Source: an uncultured Nitrospirota bacterium
GTDB lineage: Bacteria; Nitrospirota; Nitrospiria; Nitrospirales; UBA8639
DNA: 64,000 bases
Direction of reading: 5' to 3'
NCBI GenBank assembly: GCA_937139405.1
Contig: CAKZPV010000025.1
Span: 1-64,000 of the forward strand
Below the pieces are notes generated by a model. The model did no database searches, was not told the origin of the DNA, and saw nothing but the letters and a program-made list of their open reading frames with translations. The position numbers and the translations under genes were made by a program. Position 1 is the first letter of the stretch, and each line of letters begins with the position of its first letter. Shown here one piece after another: positions 24,702 through 32,830 of the stretch.

Positions 24702-25357
24702 TAAGTGGGAGCTTCATTCAATTTTGAAAAAGCTTGAGAAAATTCCTCATCAAAACGCGGCGGGGTAAACGCAAAGGAATTTGCTTGATGTGGCCGAATC
24801 TCTTTTTGCTTTTGGCGAAACTGCTTGCGTAATTTGGCCAATTCTTTTGGCGTTTTTCCCGAGGAAGTCCGCTGATAGCGTTCCGGGGCCTCCCTGGGAA
24901 TCAAACCAAAATTCAACAGGGCATGCCGTATCCCCTGTTCCATAGGCTCGGTATGAAAATACACATGATCAAGGATCTCACCCAAAGACTTCTCCGCCCA
25001 GACGGATAAAACACCCCTTAAAACCATTTCGTCTTGAACGCGGGGGAAAATAGAAGAAAAGTCACAATCCTCTTTAGCCTCATAATTACATCCGTCATAA
25101 TCTACGGTGGAATAGGGTCTGGCCCGTAAGGACCCAGATTGCACAAGTCCCTCGAGCACTGGATTATATTCATTCGTCCAAGGGCCTAAGTGGAAAAATT
25201 TCCATTCAAATCCCGTAAATGTCTTGCCATGCAGGCGGTAATATTCCACATCAAAAAGATACAGAAGTTTTAAAAGCTTCGTCTTGGATAAAGGACTGTC
25301 TTTATCCTTCACATAGACTGCAATGGCAGGAATGAGTTGCTCAACGGCCTGATTCAT
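24701..25357 (-). CDS. Panacea (SocA/GepA-like, DUF4065) domain protein
   Basis: A 218-residue protein with the Panacea domain: LSKTKLLKLLYLFDVEYYRLHGK, FEWKFFHLGPWTNEYNPVLE, with the conserved K-L-L-Y-L and G-P helices. Panacea proteins serve as antitoxins for many unrelated toxins and include the Caulobacter proteolysis adaptor SocA. The basic C-terminal tail (KLRKQFRQKQKEIRPHQ) may contact a partner. It is first in a two-gene operon. Function as antitoxin is inferred from family and context. Confidence 0.85.
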   Translation of the reverse strand: MNQAVEQLIPAIAVYVKDKDSPLSKTKLLKLLYLFDVEYYRLHGKTFTGFEWKFFHLGPWTNEYNPVLEGLVQSGSLRARPYSTVDYDGCNYEAKEDCDFSSIFPRVQDEMVLRGVLSVWAEKSLGEILDHVYFHTEPMEQGIRHALLNFGLIPREAPERYQRTSSGKTPKELAKLRKQFRQKQKEIRPHQANSFAFTPPRFDEEFSQAFSKLNEAPT

Positions 25358-25565
25358 GAATTCCTCTAAATTGCCTTTTTGAAAGGGGAAGAGCCAAAGC
25401 GAACCAAAGCCTTCTAAATACCTATAGATGATATCGGCATCCGAAATGGGAAACGAGAGGTTGAAGAATTACATCTTCCAGAAAGAATCCATAGAAAGTC
25501 AATAAATCTAGCCAGTTCTCATTCCTAGGCAAATCTCCCTGTAAGCAAAAACCGCGCAAAAGGTT

Positions 25566-25691
25566 TCATAGCAAACGTTTCTGCATATCTTTCCGAACAA
25601 AATCATCATGTGGGACGCTTCGCCCTTTCTCGAGAACAATCTCCATATAGGAAAGCCTGCGTTTCCCAAAAGTTTTTTGAGCAGCTGACTC
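25566..25691 (-). pseudogene. C-terminal remnant, antitoxin-like
   Basis: An open stretch without an upstream start, ending in TGA, encodes a protein-like tail (RRLSYMEIVLEKGRSVPHDD, then FVRKDMQKRLL). The GR-x-V-P-H-D/E-x-F/V pattern resembles the tail of small type II antitoxins. An internal ATG at 25646 would give only 26 residues. The surrounding 25358-25711 gap otherwise shows no gene. It may be a decayed toxin-antitoxin gene between two accessory cassettes. Confidence 0.35.
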
Positions 25692-25711
25692 TTAATCGGT
25701 GGGTCATAGCC

Positions 25712-26620
25712 TTAAATCACTTCCCCTTGTTTTAAGACCTCACTAGCAATTTTGGCACCTGTCTGGTTTGGACCGGCCCACAAAAGGTAATACAAATGAG
25801 AGCCCTGGGTATTTGTAATGAGTCTTGGTTTGGATGAATATCCATAGGCTTGCTTTAATCTTCTCTGATACCATTTTGCTAATTGTTGTCCTGCATCCTT
25901 CTTTTTAATCCTCTGTTCACCAAAAAGACCGGTTTGATCCTCGTAAACTATTTTTTCCCAGTCTGATGATCCAAAATAATCGGTAAGCATTAGATTTCGT
26001 TCCTCGGAAAACTGGCCCGATTTTGGTAATAATCTTTGAATAGCCATTCCGACCGGTAAGTTGAGAATGATTTCTATAGCCTTTGTTTGACCTAGACCAT
26101 GAATAGTTTTCCAGGGGACTTGCATCCCAAAGGGGTCAATAAAAGCAATTGCACGGCATTTTTTCCAATTATATTTGGTGTTATTTAGTAAATTTTGTTG
26201 AAGTTGTTCATTCGCCTCGCCCTGAAGAATTGCAACTTTTCTCTTATCCCCATAGCTCCTGCGAAAGGCTTCTAATTCACTTATTCGCTGTGTGTCTTTT
26301 TCAATGAAAATGTACTCTGTAAAAGGAATTTGAATATCTAAGGCAACTTTTGGAGAACCATGGATGTAGATTTCTGTTTCTTGTTCCTGTTCTCTAACAA
26401 AGTCAGCTACGTCGAGTAACGGATGTTGATAATCGGCTTGGTTTTTGTACTGTCTGAGAGGAGCTTTCCCAGATCCGGCAAATACATCAACATAGATAAA
26501 AGCTTTGCACCAGCGTTGTTTTTGGAGGATAGTTGTATAGGCACGTAAGTATTTATCCAAACAATCAAGTTTTTCACGTGCCCAGGGTCCTACCGTGCCA
26601 TCAGTAACATAACTGGTCAT
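25712..26620 (-). CDS. tcmP: three-Cys-motif partner protein TcmP
   Basis: A 302-residue protein of the TcmP type: KLDCLDKYLRAYTTIL, then IYVDVFAGSGKAPLRQY, AIAFIDPFGMQVPWKTI and LYYLLWAGPNQTGAKIA. The GSG loop after an acidic strand and the DPFG motif give a methyltransferase-like Rossmann outline, but no activity is known. Its ATG overlaps the TGA of the upstream three-Cys-motif gene (ATGA), a pairing that defines the family. Local base composition is more AT-rich than the transfer block, suggesting separate acquisition. Confidence 0.88.
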   Translation of the reverse strand: MTSYVTDGTVGPWAREKLDCLDKYLRAYTTILQKQRWCKAFIYVDVFAGSGKAPLRQYKNQADYQHPLLDVADFVREQEQETEIYIHGSPKVALDIQIPFTEYIFIEKDTQRISELEAFRRSYGDKRKVAILQGEANEQLQQNLLNNTKYNWKKCRAIAFIDPFGMQVPWKTIHGLGQTKAIEIILNLPVGMAIQRLLPKSGQFSEERNLMLTDYFGSSDWEKIVYEDQTGLFGEQRIKKKDAGQQLAKWYQRRLKQAYGYSSKPRLITNTQGSHLYYLLWAGPNQTGAKIASEVLKQGEVI

Positions 26621-27375
26621 TTAGCAGTTACATTAGGGTGGTAAGATTCTTCAATGGTAAATGGATATTGATCCCACGTATGACCATCGAGTTTTCGGCC
26701 GCCAGATTTCGGTCTGGGACCACCCCATTGCTTAAAGAAGAAAGGAATATGTTGAGCAATACATTGGTCTCGAACAGAGCGAACCCATGAAAGCTGCATT
26801 GGCCGTGCCTGGGGCCCGCTTTCCCCTCCAACAATGACCCAGCGAATGCCAGTTAAATCCAAATCTCCTGGCGGACCAATGAGGGGCTCAATGGAAAGGA
26901 AGCGCACGCTGGCATTCGTATCCTGAATATGCCTAATTCGGGAACGTTTTGTATGATCTTCCAGAGAAGTGCCTAACCAAATGTGTTTTGGGGAAGATTT
27001 ATTTTTATAGCGTTCATTAATGAAGGTTCGCATTAAGGAGCTACGTTTGGTTAAGACCTGAAAAATATGCCAATCGGCCTTCTCCATGGTTTCAAAAACA
27101 TTAATGATAAAATCCATTGGTATATCTTTATGAAACAAATCACTCATGGAATTCACAAAAATCAGTTTTGATTTTTTCCATGTTAGAGGTTGTTCAATAC
27201 GTTCCGGTCTAAGTGTCAGGTCAAAACCATTTTCAAATGGATGGTCCTGAACTCCTCGAAAGCGCTCAGAAAATCGCTCTGCATAGCAATTATCACATCC
27301 AGCACTAATCTTCGTGCATCCAGTCACAGGGTTCCAAGTTGCATTTGTCCATTCTATTGTTGAAGCTTGCGCCAT
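26617..27375 (-). CDS. phage Gp37/Gp68-like three-Cys-motif protein (DUF5131)
   Basis: A 252-residue protein with the motif WNPVTGCTKISAGCDNCYA: C20-x6-C27-x2-C30, as expected for an iron-sulfur or zinc site. Later family blocks are KLIFVNSMSDLFHKDIP, WHIFQVLTKR, HIWLGTSLEDH, WVIVGGESGPQARPM and FFFKQWGG. The alternating beta/alpha layout with a three-cysteine start resembles a radical-SAM-type barrel, though the spacing is not the canonical CxxxCxxC. It is cotranscribed with tcmP. Substrate and biological role are unknown; a DNA- or nucleotide-modifying role is speculation. Confidence 0.9.
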   Translation of the reverse strand: MAQASTIEWTNATWNPVTGCTKISAGCDNCYAERFSERFRGVQDHPFENGFDLTLRPERIEQPLTWKKSKLIFVNSMSDLFHKDIPMDFIINVFETMEKADWHIFQVLTKRSSLMRTFINERYKNKSSPKHIWLGTSLEDHTKRSRIRHIQDTNASVRFLSIEPLIGPPGDLDLTGIRWVIVGGESGPQARPMQLSWVRSVRDQCIAQHIPFFFKQWGGPRPKSGGRKLDGHTWDQYPFTIEESYHPNVTAK

Positions 27376-27647
27376 ATTTTGTCCCGTAACAATTTCAGAA
27401 AAAAGCCATCATTTATCCCTTATGAAAGCCAAAACTATTCTAGCTTTTTTTTGAAAAAAGAGATAGCCGTTGAGGTTAAAAGGATCTCACAAAGACCTGA
27501 ACATTCCGTTTGAATTCCTGGGGTACTGAGGGAGAAAGGCTTGTTTAAAAAAATAACAAGTAAGGAAAGACGCCATCACTGAACTTCAATATTCTATACA
27601 GATTTGGTGCCCACCTAAGTCCCCTGTCATACTGAAGGACAGTATAG

Positions 27648-28877
27648 CTACGCTTTCAATGCCCACGGCAACTCGCGTTTCTTGGCTTCGAGTTTCATGA
27701 GGGTGAGGAGATAGCTGCCCTTGTTTTTGATCTTTTCGCCTTTGATTAAGCGTTCTCGAATGCCTCCTAATGCCTTATAGATGACACTGCGTGGTAGATC
27801 TCGCACCGCCTGTTTCCAAAATGGGAGATACTTGCGGTCGGTCGAGCCGACTACTTCCAAGATACTGACTAGTGTTCCCTCTTGGCTTACTTGGTCCTGC
27901 TCCGCTTCGGCTTGATCTTGTTTGGCTTCAAGAAATAGGAGGGATTCATTCGGCTGCTCCATGGGCAGACCATACTCGGATTTCTGCACCTGTTCGACTG
28001 CCACCCACTGGGGCCCTGCGTGCCACCGAATTTGATACACCTTTTTGCCTGCGCGCTTGAACGGAAGATAGTCCCACGACTCTATAAACCCGACCCTCTT
28101 TAATTCCTCATGTGAGGGATCTAGTTGTTGTTTAATGCGACTTAAGGCCGAGTACTCTTTCATCCGCCAATTCTTGGCGATGTCGGCATACCACTCGTTG
28201 GCCACACCTTGATGAAAATGAAATTGCGCGTGCAGAAACTGATGGAGGAGTTTGGACAGCGATAGGGAGAGTCGTTGAAAGAGGGCATGGTCGATAACGA
28301 GACAATTTCCGGCCTGCAAACTTTTGAGATACCATGGGGCCACTTCAATTTCATTCATCTCCGTGATCGTGCCATCCTCACGTTTTTCTCCTTCATGAAA
28401 CATGGCATGAAACAGATGGAAGCGACCCATTTTGTGTTTCGGACCTTGAGTTCGTTCTACCTCAAAGGATAAGGCATGGAGTTTCCCAAAAAACCGGCGG
28501 AGTTCACGATAGCCGGTACCACCTGGAGCTCGGTGTACCGCTGCCAACATTTCTCGTCCCGTTACTCCAATGGGATTCTTGAGTTCTCCTTGCTGATGCA
28601 AGCGTTCGGTAAGAATGTCTTCAAAGGCTCGAAAGAACTCCAAGTCGGTGGTATTCGGAAAGCCATAATCTCCACCAGCTAAGACTTTGAGCGTTAACTT
28701 GATCGGCTCTCCCTGAATCATGCTTGTCAGGGCTACTACTTTGACGTTAGATGTTTCTTTTCGTCCTTTCTTCTTGGGTTCCCAAAAAGGAATGGAGGCT
28801 AATTGCTTTTCAGCTAGGAGATATCGCGGTTCAGTAAAGAGTTCTGTTTGAGAAGAAGTTTTAGAGAGTTTACCCAT
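27648..28877 (-). CDS. repA: plasmid replication initiator (RepA-type)
   Basis: A 409-residue protein matching the replication initiator protein A family. Conserved segments are TSMIQGEPIKLTLKVLAGGD, YGFPNTTDLEFFRAFEDIL, VTGREMLAAVHR and LSKLLHQFLHAQFHFHQG, forming winged-helix domains that bind iterons. It is read away from the iteron cluster 120-230 bases upstream. An ACGTTATAACGT palindrome in its leader suggests self-repression. The ribosome-binding site is weak. Its presence with parAB shows that the element is, or derives from, a plasmid. Confidence 0.85.
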   Translation of the reverse strand: MGKLSKTSSQTELFTEPRYLLAEKQLASIPFWEPKKKGRKETSNVKVVALTSMIQGEPIKLTLKVLAGGDYGFPNTTDLEFFRAFEDILTERLHQQGELKNPIGVTGREMLAAVHRAPGGTGYRELRRFFGKLHALSFEVERTQGPKHKMGRFHLFHAMFHEGEKREDGTITEMNEIEVAPWYLKSLQAGNCLVIDHALFQRLSLSLSKLLHQFLHAQFHFHQGVANEWYADIAKNWRMKEYSALSRIKQQLDPSHEELKRVGFIESWDYLPFKRAGKKVYQIRWHAGPQWVAVEQVQKSEYGLPMEQPNESLLFLEAKQDQAEAEQDQVSQEGTLVSILEVVGSTDRKYLPFWKQAVRDLPRSVIYKALGGIRERLIKGEKIKNKGSYLLTLMKLEAKKRELPWALKA

Positions 28878-28914
28878 AACGTGCTCTATACGTTTATATT
28901 AATTAAAACGTAAA

Positions 28915-28926
28915 ACGTTATAACGT
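28915..28926. promoter_or_regulatory. palindrome upstream of repA
   Basis: A perfect 12-bp palindrome, ACGTTATAACGT, starts 38 bases upstream of the repA start. Further ACGT cores occur at 28879, 28890 and 28908, so the repA leader may hold several contacts for a repressor, possibly RepA itself. Confidence 0.45.
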
Positions 28927-28997
28927 AGGGAGTAACCAAATCCAACAAGCCACAAGAAATTTTGAAATATTTTCAATGAGTTATTCATTAATGGGTT

Positions 28998-29134
28998 TTC
29001 CTTCAACCGACGTCGGTTCCTTCAACTGCCTTATTTCTTCCTTCAATGGCCCTCTTTTTCTTCCTTCAAGAGCCTCTTAATCTTCCTTCAGCCGCCCTAC
29101 CCGTTCCTTCAACTGCCCCTACCCTTGTGGATAA
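28998..29134. other. iteron replication origin (oriV)
   Basis: Six direct repeats of TTCCTTCA start at 28998, 29017, 29038, 29061, 29083 and 29104, spaced 19-23 bases (two helical turns); four continue as TTCCTTCAA, and several add a GCC-rich tail. A perfect DnaA box (TTGTGGATAA, reverse of TTATCCACAA) lies at 29125-29134. AT-rich sequence follows toward 29340. The order iterons, DnaA box, AT-rich part beside a RepA gene is the classic layout of an iteron-controlled plasmid origin. Confidence 0.8.
29005..29018. repeat. 14-bp palindrome, first copy of ACCGACGTCGGT
   Basis: AACCGACGTCGGTT is a perfect palindrome overlapping the first two iterons. Its 12-bp core recurs at 31642-31653, on the far side of parAB. 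Confidence 0.7.
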
Positions 29135-29343
29135 CCTATCTGATTTATTCAACCTTACCTGCGATCTATTGATAATCGGCATACTTTTGCCAGTATATTC
29201 AAAATATTTTAATCATTGTGTTTTTCTGAACTTCGAGAAATGACCCAAGAGTTCAGGCTCAAGGAGGCGATAAAAGTAAGTTTTGAAACTTTTAAAAATT
29301 TGTATGGGAAAATTTCCTCCAGGTTAGGGAAGAAATCACGGAA

Positions 29344-30465
29344 TTATTCGGGAGGAGAAAAATGGGATGAAGCCGAGTCAGCAGATGGTAAAGACGAATG
29401 ATTAAATCCTTGGACCTTTTGAATCAATTCCTTCTGCGTAATTTTTTGGTCCAAAAAATCTTGGAACAGCGTTAAGGCAGAGCGAATTGGTTCATGATCG
29501 AATGGTCGATCCGGTCGAAACTGAATCAACAGGGTATAGCCCTTTTCCTGTGTTTTCCCCAAAAAATTATATCGGACTGGCTGGAAGCTACTATGCGTCC
29601 GACGTTCCCCGGAAACTTCTTTGCGAATTTGTTTCACGGTGAGTTTTTTTGTCACGAGTTTCTCTACGACTTTTTGAAGACGAGAAGTATCTTTGCTTAA
29701 TGGTAGTAAGGCTTCCGCATGGCCCATTGTCACGTCAGAACCAGGAGCAAACAATCGTTCCAGGGTGGGCTGTGGGATTTCTAGAATACTCACCGCATGA
29801 CTGACGCGTCTATGACTAATGCCCAATCGTTTGGCCAATTGCGCTTGGGTCAATCCTAATTCGTTGACCAATCTGGCATAGCCCTGTGCTTCTTCATAGG
29901 GCGTAAAGTTTTCTCGCTGAAGATTTTCACCAAACGCTGCGACCATGGCTTCTTCGTCCGTTTGCGTTCGAACAATGGCCGGAATGTTCTCTCGACCCAA
30001 CTTTTGGAAGGAACGCAACCGTCGCTCTCCGGCGATCAGTTCATATTTCCCTGAGCCTACTGGACGGACGATAATGGGTTGATGCAATCCGCTTTGTTCA
30101 ATGGATTCCATCAACCCTCCTATTGAATCTTCATCAAAAAAGACTCGTGGTTGATAGGGGCTGAGTTGAACGTCTTGGAGAGAAACTTCGGTGAGGGTGC
30201 CCAGATGAGAATGTTCGCTCAGATCAAGGGTTGGAGGATGAACGACCGTGGGCGAAACAGAAGGCGTTGGAGGAGTCTCCTGAGTGAGAACGGTTAGCTC
30301 TGGCTCATTGTCTTCTTTTTGTAGAACGTCTTCTGAGGGCCCGAGTGTTTGATCAATAATTTGATTTTGCACTTCAGGATTCAAGACGGCCAATCCTTGG
30401 AGGGCTTTTCGTGTTTGTTCCTCTAAGAGTTGACGATCTTTTGAGACCTTCCCTTTAGCTTTCAT
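29344..30465 (-). CDS. parB: partition protein ParB
   Basis: A 373-residue ParB/Spo0J-type protein. The CTP-binding domain has LSPYQPRVFFDEDSI, LIAGERRLRSFQKLG and GENLQRENFTPYEEAQG; a helix-turn-helix follows (LTQAQLAKRLGISHRRVSHA). The C-terminus should dimerise. It loads at a centromere and stimulates ParA. Its ATG overlaps the parA stop (ATGA). A long N-terminal arm of about 90 residues is plasmid-type. The binding site is not known; the ACCGACGTCGGT palindromes on both sides of the operon are candidates. Confidence 0.95.
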   Translation of the reverse strand: MKAKGKVSKDRQLLEEQTRKALQGLAVLNPEVQNQIIDQTLGPSEDVLQKEDNEPELTVLTQETPPTPSVSPTVVHPPTLDLSEHSHLGTLTEVSLQDVQLSPYQPRVFFDEDSIGGLMESIEQSGLHQPIIVRPVGSGKYELIAGERRLRSFQKLGRENIPAIVRTQTDEEAMVAAFGENLQRENFTPYEEAQGYARLVNELGLTQAQLAKRLGISHRRVSHAVSILEIPQPTLERLFAPGSDVTMGHAEALLPLSKDTSRLQKVVEKLVTKKLTVKQIRKEVSGERRTHSSFQPVRYNFLGKTQEKGYTLLIQFRPDRPFDHEPIRSALTLFQDFLDQKITQKELIQKVQGFNHSSLPSADSASSHFSPPE

Positions 30466-31319
30466 TTCACTGGAGCCTCATGGTCCGCCACGCCTTTTTC
30501 AATGACTAACTCTGGGGCGGGAAGTTTAAAGTTGAGCCGTTCCAGGATTTCACTGGCCACATCTGCGTAATCTGTGGCCCCACTCGCCCGAAGATCCTGT
30601 TGAAAAATGGTTTTATTCAACATAATCGCTTTATCAAAATCAGTATTGCTGCGAATCGCTGTCCGAAACACTTGGTCGCCAAAGGCCTGTCGGATGGCGG
30701 TCGTCATGGTCTTAGCAATATTCGTTCGCATATCGCATCGTGTAATGAGATATCCTAACGTCTGAGTTTTTTGTCCTTGTTTAAAGACATTGACGTCGTT
30801 CACTTTTTTGAATAGGGATTGAATGCCATCAAGGGCAAATCGATTCGAGGCTTCAATGGGAATGATTACATGGGAAGCCGCATACAGTGCGTTCGTCATA
30901 AAGGTCCCAAGATTGGGAGGACAATCAATCAGGACGAAATCATAATTGTTGAGGACTTCTGATTTTAATAAGGCAGAATGAAGTCCTAATACAGCCCCAG
31001 CCCCGTTTTGAATATTCGGTTCCTGTTCAAACAGATCGATATGGGAGGGAACTAAGTCCAGCCCTTTGACGTTGGTTGGCACAATGGCATCATCAATTAG
31101 GGCTGAACCACCTAGAACTTGGGCAATAGTTGTTTGCCCTTTATAGTCTCGGCGGTCATGTGGGAAAAGGTTTTGCGTTAAATTGCTTTGCGGATCTAAA
31201 TCAATGACCAGCACTTGCATTTTTTTACTTTTCCGAACTAACCCTGCTCCGGTATTGGCCACGGTTGTGGTTTTTCCAACCCCACCTTTATGATTGGTTA
31301 CTGCAATGATTATAGCCAC
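30462..31319 (-). CDS. parA: partition ATPase ParA
   Basis: A 285-residue Walker-type ParA with deviant Walker A KGGVGKTT at 11-18, switch region VLVIDLDPQSNLTQN and Walker B FVLIDCPPNLGTFM. It lacks the N-terminal helix-turn-helix of P1-type ParA, so it is the short (type Ib-like or chromosomal-like) form. With ParB it segregates the element. It is preceded by a long AT-rich regulatory region. Confidence 0.95.
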   Translation of the reverse strand: MAIIIAVTNHKGGVGKTTTVANTGAGLVRKSKKMQVLVIDLDPQSNLTQNLFPHDRRDYKGQTTIAQVLGGSALIDDAIVPTNVKGLDLVPSHIDLFEQEPNIQNGAGAVLGLHSALLKSEVLNNYDFVLIDCPPNLGTFMTNALYAASHVIIPIEASNRFALDGIQSLFKKVNDVNVFKQGQKTQTLGYLITRCDMRTNIAKTMTTAIRQAFGDQVFRTAIRSNTDFDKAIMLNKTIFQQDLRASGATDYADVASEILERLNFKLPAPELVIEKGVADHEAPVK

Positions 31320-31437
31320 CGTGCCACCTTGTAGTTATGATGATTTAAGCCCCCTACTTCCGGCTGCTTTTTAAAGAAAACAGGCGTAAATGTCAAGCGC
31401 AATCCACAATATGTCGTATACTTGGCTTGATAGCACC

Positions 31438-31464
31438 AGACTTATGGTCTTTGACCACAAGTCT
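31438..31464. repeat. inverted repeat upstream of parA
   Basis: Arms AGACTTATGGTC (31438-31449) and GACCACAAGTCT (31453-31464) match at 11 of 12 positions with a three-base loop. The site lies about 120 bases before the parA start, a likely operator position. Confidence 0.6.
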
Positions 31465-31640
31465 ATTTAGCTATACATACGATAAACATAGAGTGATGTT
31501 TCACGAACTGAAGCACTCTCATAAGTGTGGTTGTGTTGGCCTATTAGTTGGACCTTGTGCCTTGCTCTAAGACTATTCCTTCTGAAGTTGCTTGTTTCCA
31601 CTCTCACAAGTCATTGATAAATATAAGAAATAATGGCCAT

Positions 31641-31654
31641 TACCGACGTCGGTA
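31641..31654. repeat. 14-bp palindrome, second copy of ACCGACGTCGGT
   Basis: TACCGACGTCGGTA is a perfect palindrome standing alone in AT-rich DNA about 320 bases upstream of parA. It shares the exact 12-bp core with the copy at 29006-29017 in the iteron origin. Confidence 0.7.
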
Positions 31655-31985
31655 TAAACACTATGCCTTTAAATTATTTTTAATATTTACTTTATTTATA
31701 ACATATCTATTTAAGATTAAATAAATATTAATGCCATGTTTATTGTAAAATTTAATTTTAAATAAAATTTCAATGTAAATTGTATTACTATTGAAAATTT
31801 TGTGTGTGCTGGTGTAAAAATTATAAATAATAAAATATTAAATTTCTGAAACTATATTGGTTTGAACTTTTAATTAGTATTTTTAATTTTCTAAAAAATA
31901 ATAGGCTTATGAAGTTAAATTATTTTAAATAATATAAAGCTAGGGAAGAGGATTTTTTGAAAGATAATTAGAAATTTTTTAATTA

Positions 31986-32642
31986 TTAAAAAATGTGAGG
32001 ATGGATATCTTTGATTGAATGATACATTTTTTCCTCGAGGACTTTAAAAAGAAAGGCCTGGTGTTGCATAAGCGGGGAGGGGAGGAGGCCTAGGGCTTGG
32101 AATTGTTCCTTGATCTCGCTATCAATTCTAGCACGATCATCGGGTTCTAAGGTTCGGGCCATCTGATGAAGTTTTGATTGTTCGTCTGTAGAAAGCTGTG
32201 ACAAAACGGTTTCGACGCTGGGTTTGATGGATTTTTTGGCAATGGGGTAGGGAGCTAAGGCTCGAAAAATTTGATATTCAGTGGCGATATGGCCATGGCC
32301 TTTACTCAACACGCGAATCAGCCCGTAATGCGTGAGTCGTGTCAAGCCCTCTTCCACAGCCCGTTTACCTAAGCCCGTTGTCCTTCCTAGATCTTTCATG
32401 GTAATCGAGGCGGTCTCGCGTCCTCGGCCAAAACTTTCTCGAAACATTTTTAAATAGAGCAGTTGATCGCCACTCCGCAGATCCCCTAATCCACCTTCAA
32501 TCAGCCGATGCAGAAAGGTAAAATAGGGAAGAGGGTCCCAGAGGGAAGCGGGGTTGTCTTCATAGATGACGGATGAATCCGGCTTGAGGAAGCCATCTGG
32601 CTCCGACTCACCCTCTTTTTCGCTACCTAGGTAATCAGTCAT
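31986..32642 (-). CDS. winged-helix protein of the replication region
   Basis: A 218-residue soluble protein. Residues from about 45 form a winged helix like the N-terminus of phage or plasmid replication proteins: LPYFTFLHRLIEGGLGDL, SITMKDLGRTTGLGKRAVEE, GLTRLTHYGLIRVLSKG. The C-terminal half is helical (VETVLSQLSTDEQSKLHQMA) and unassigned. It lies by the AT-rich region and parAB, so a role in replication or its control is likely, but the family is not named with certainty. Confidence 0.7.
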   Translation of the reverse strand: MTDYLGSEKEGESEPDGFLKPDSSVIYEDNPASLWDPLPYFTFLHRLIEGGLGDLRSGDQLLYLKMFRESFGRGRETASITMKDLGRTTGLGKRAVEEGLTRLTHYGLIRVLSKGHGHIATEYQIFRALAPYPIAKKSIKPSVETVLSQLSTDEQSKLHQMARTLEPDDRARIDSEIKEQFQALGLLPSPLMQHQAFLFKVLEEKMYHSIKDIHPHIF

Positions 32643-32830
32643 TTTCTATTAAGTTTCAATTAGTTAGGTAATGTTACTGACGATTGCTTATTTACCCTCT
32701 TATTTATATGTATTTATTATAGGGTTAATATGGAGGACTAGCAAGATGTGAAAATAGTTTATACTGCTGGTAAAGTTCCCTTACCGGTTGTTTGACAATT
32801 TACTTGGGGAGGGGTATCCTGACACTCACG

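Larger units (their letters stand above)
31320..31985. other. AT-rich region upstream of parA
   Basis: 666 bases without a gene between parA and a divergent-facing winged-helix gene end. From about 31660 to 31985 the sequence is extremely AT-rich, with runs such as TTATTTTTAATATTTACTTT. It holds an inverted repeat (31438-31464) and the second ACCGACGTCGGT palindrome (31641-31654). It could be the parA control region, a centromere or a DNA-unwinding element. Confidence 0.55.

Noticed and set aside
31497-31505. TGTTTCACG, the left half of the chromosomal parS consensus
   Set aside because: The right half (TGAAACA) is missing; a half-site of nine bases can arise by chance in AT-rich DNA.
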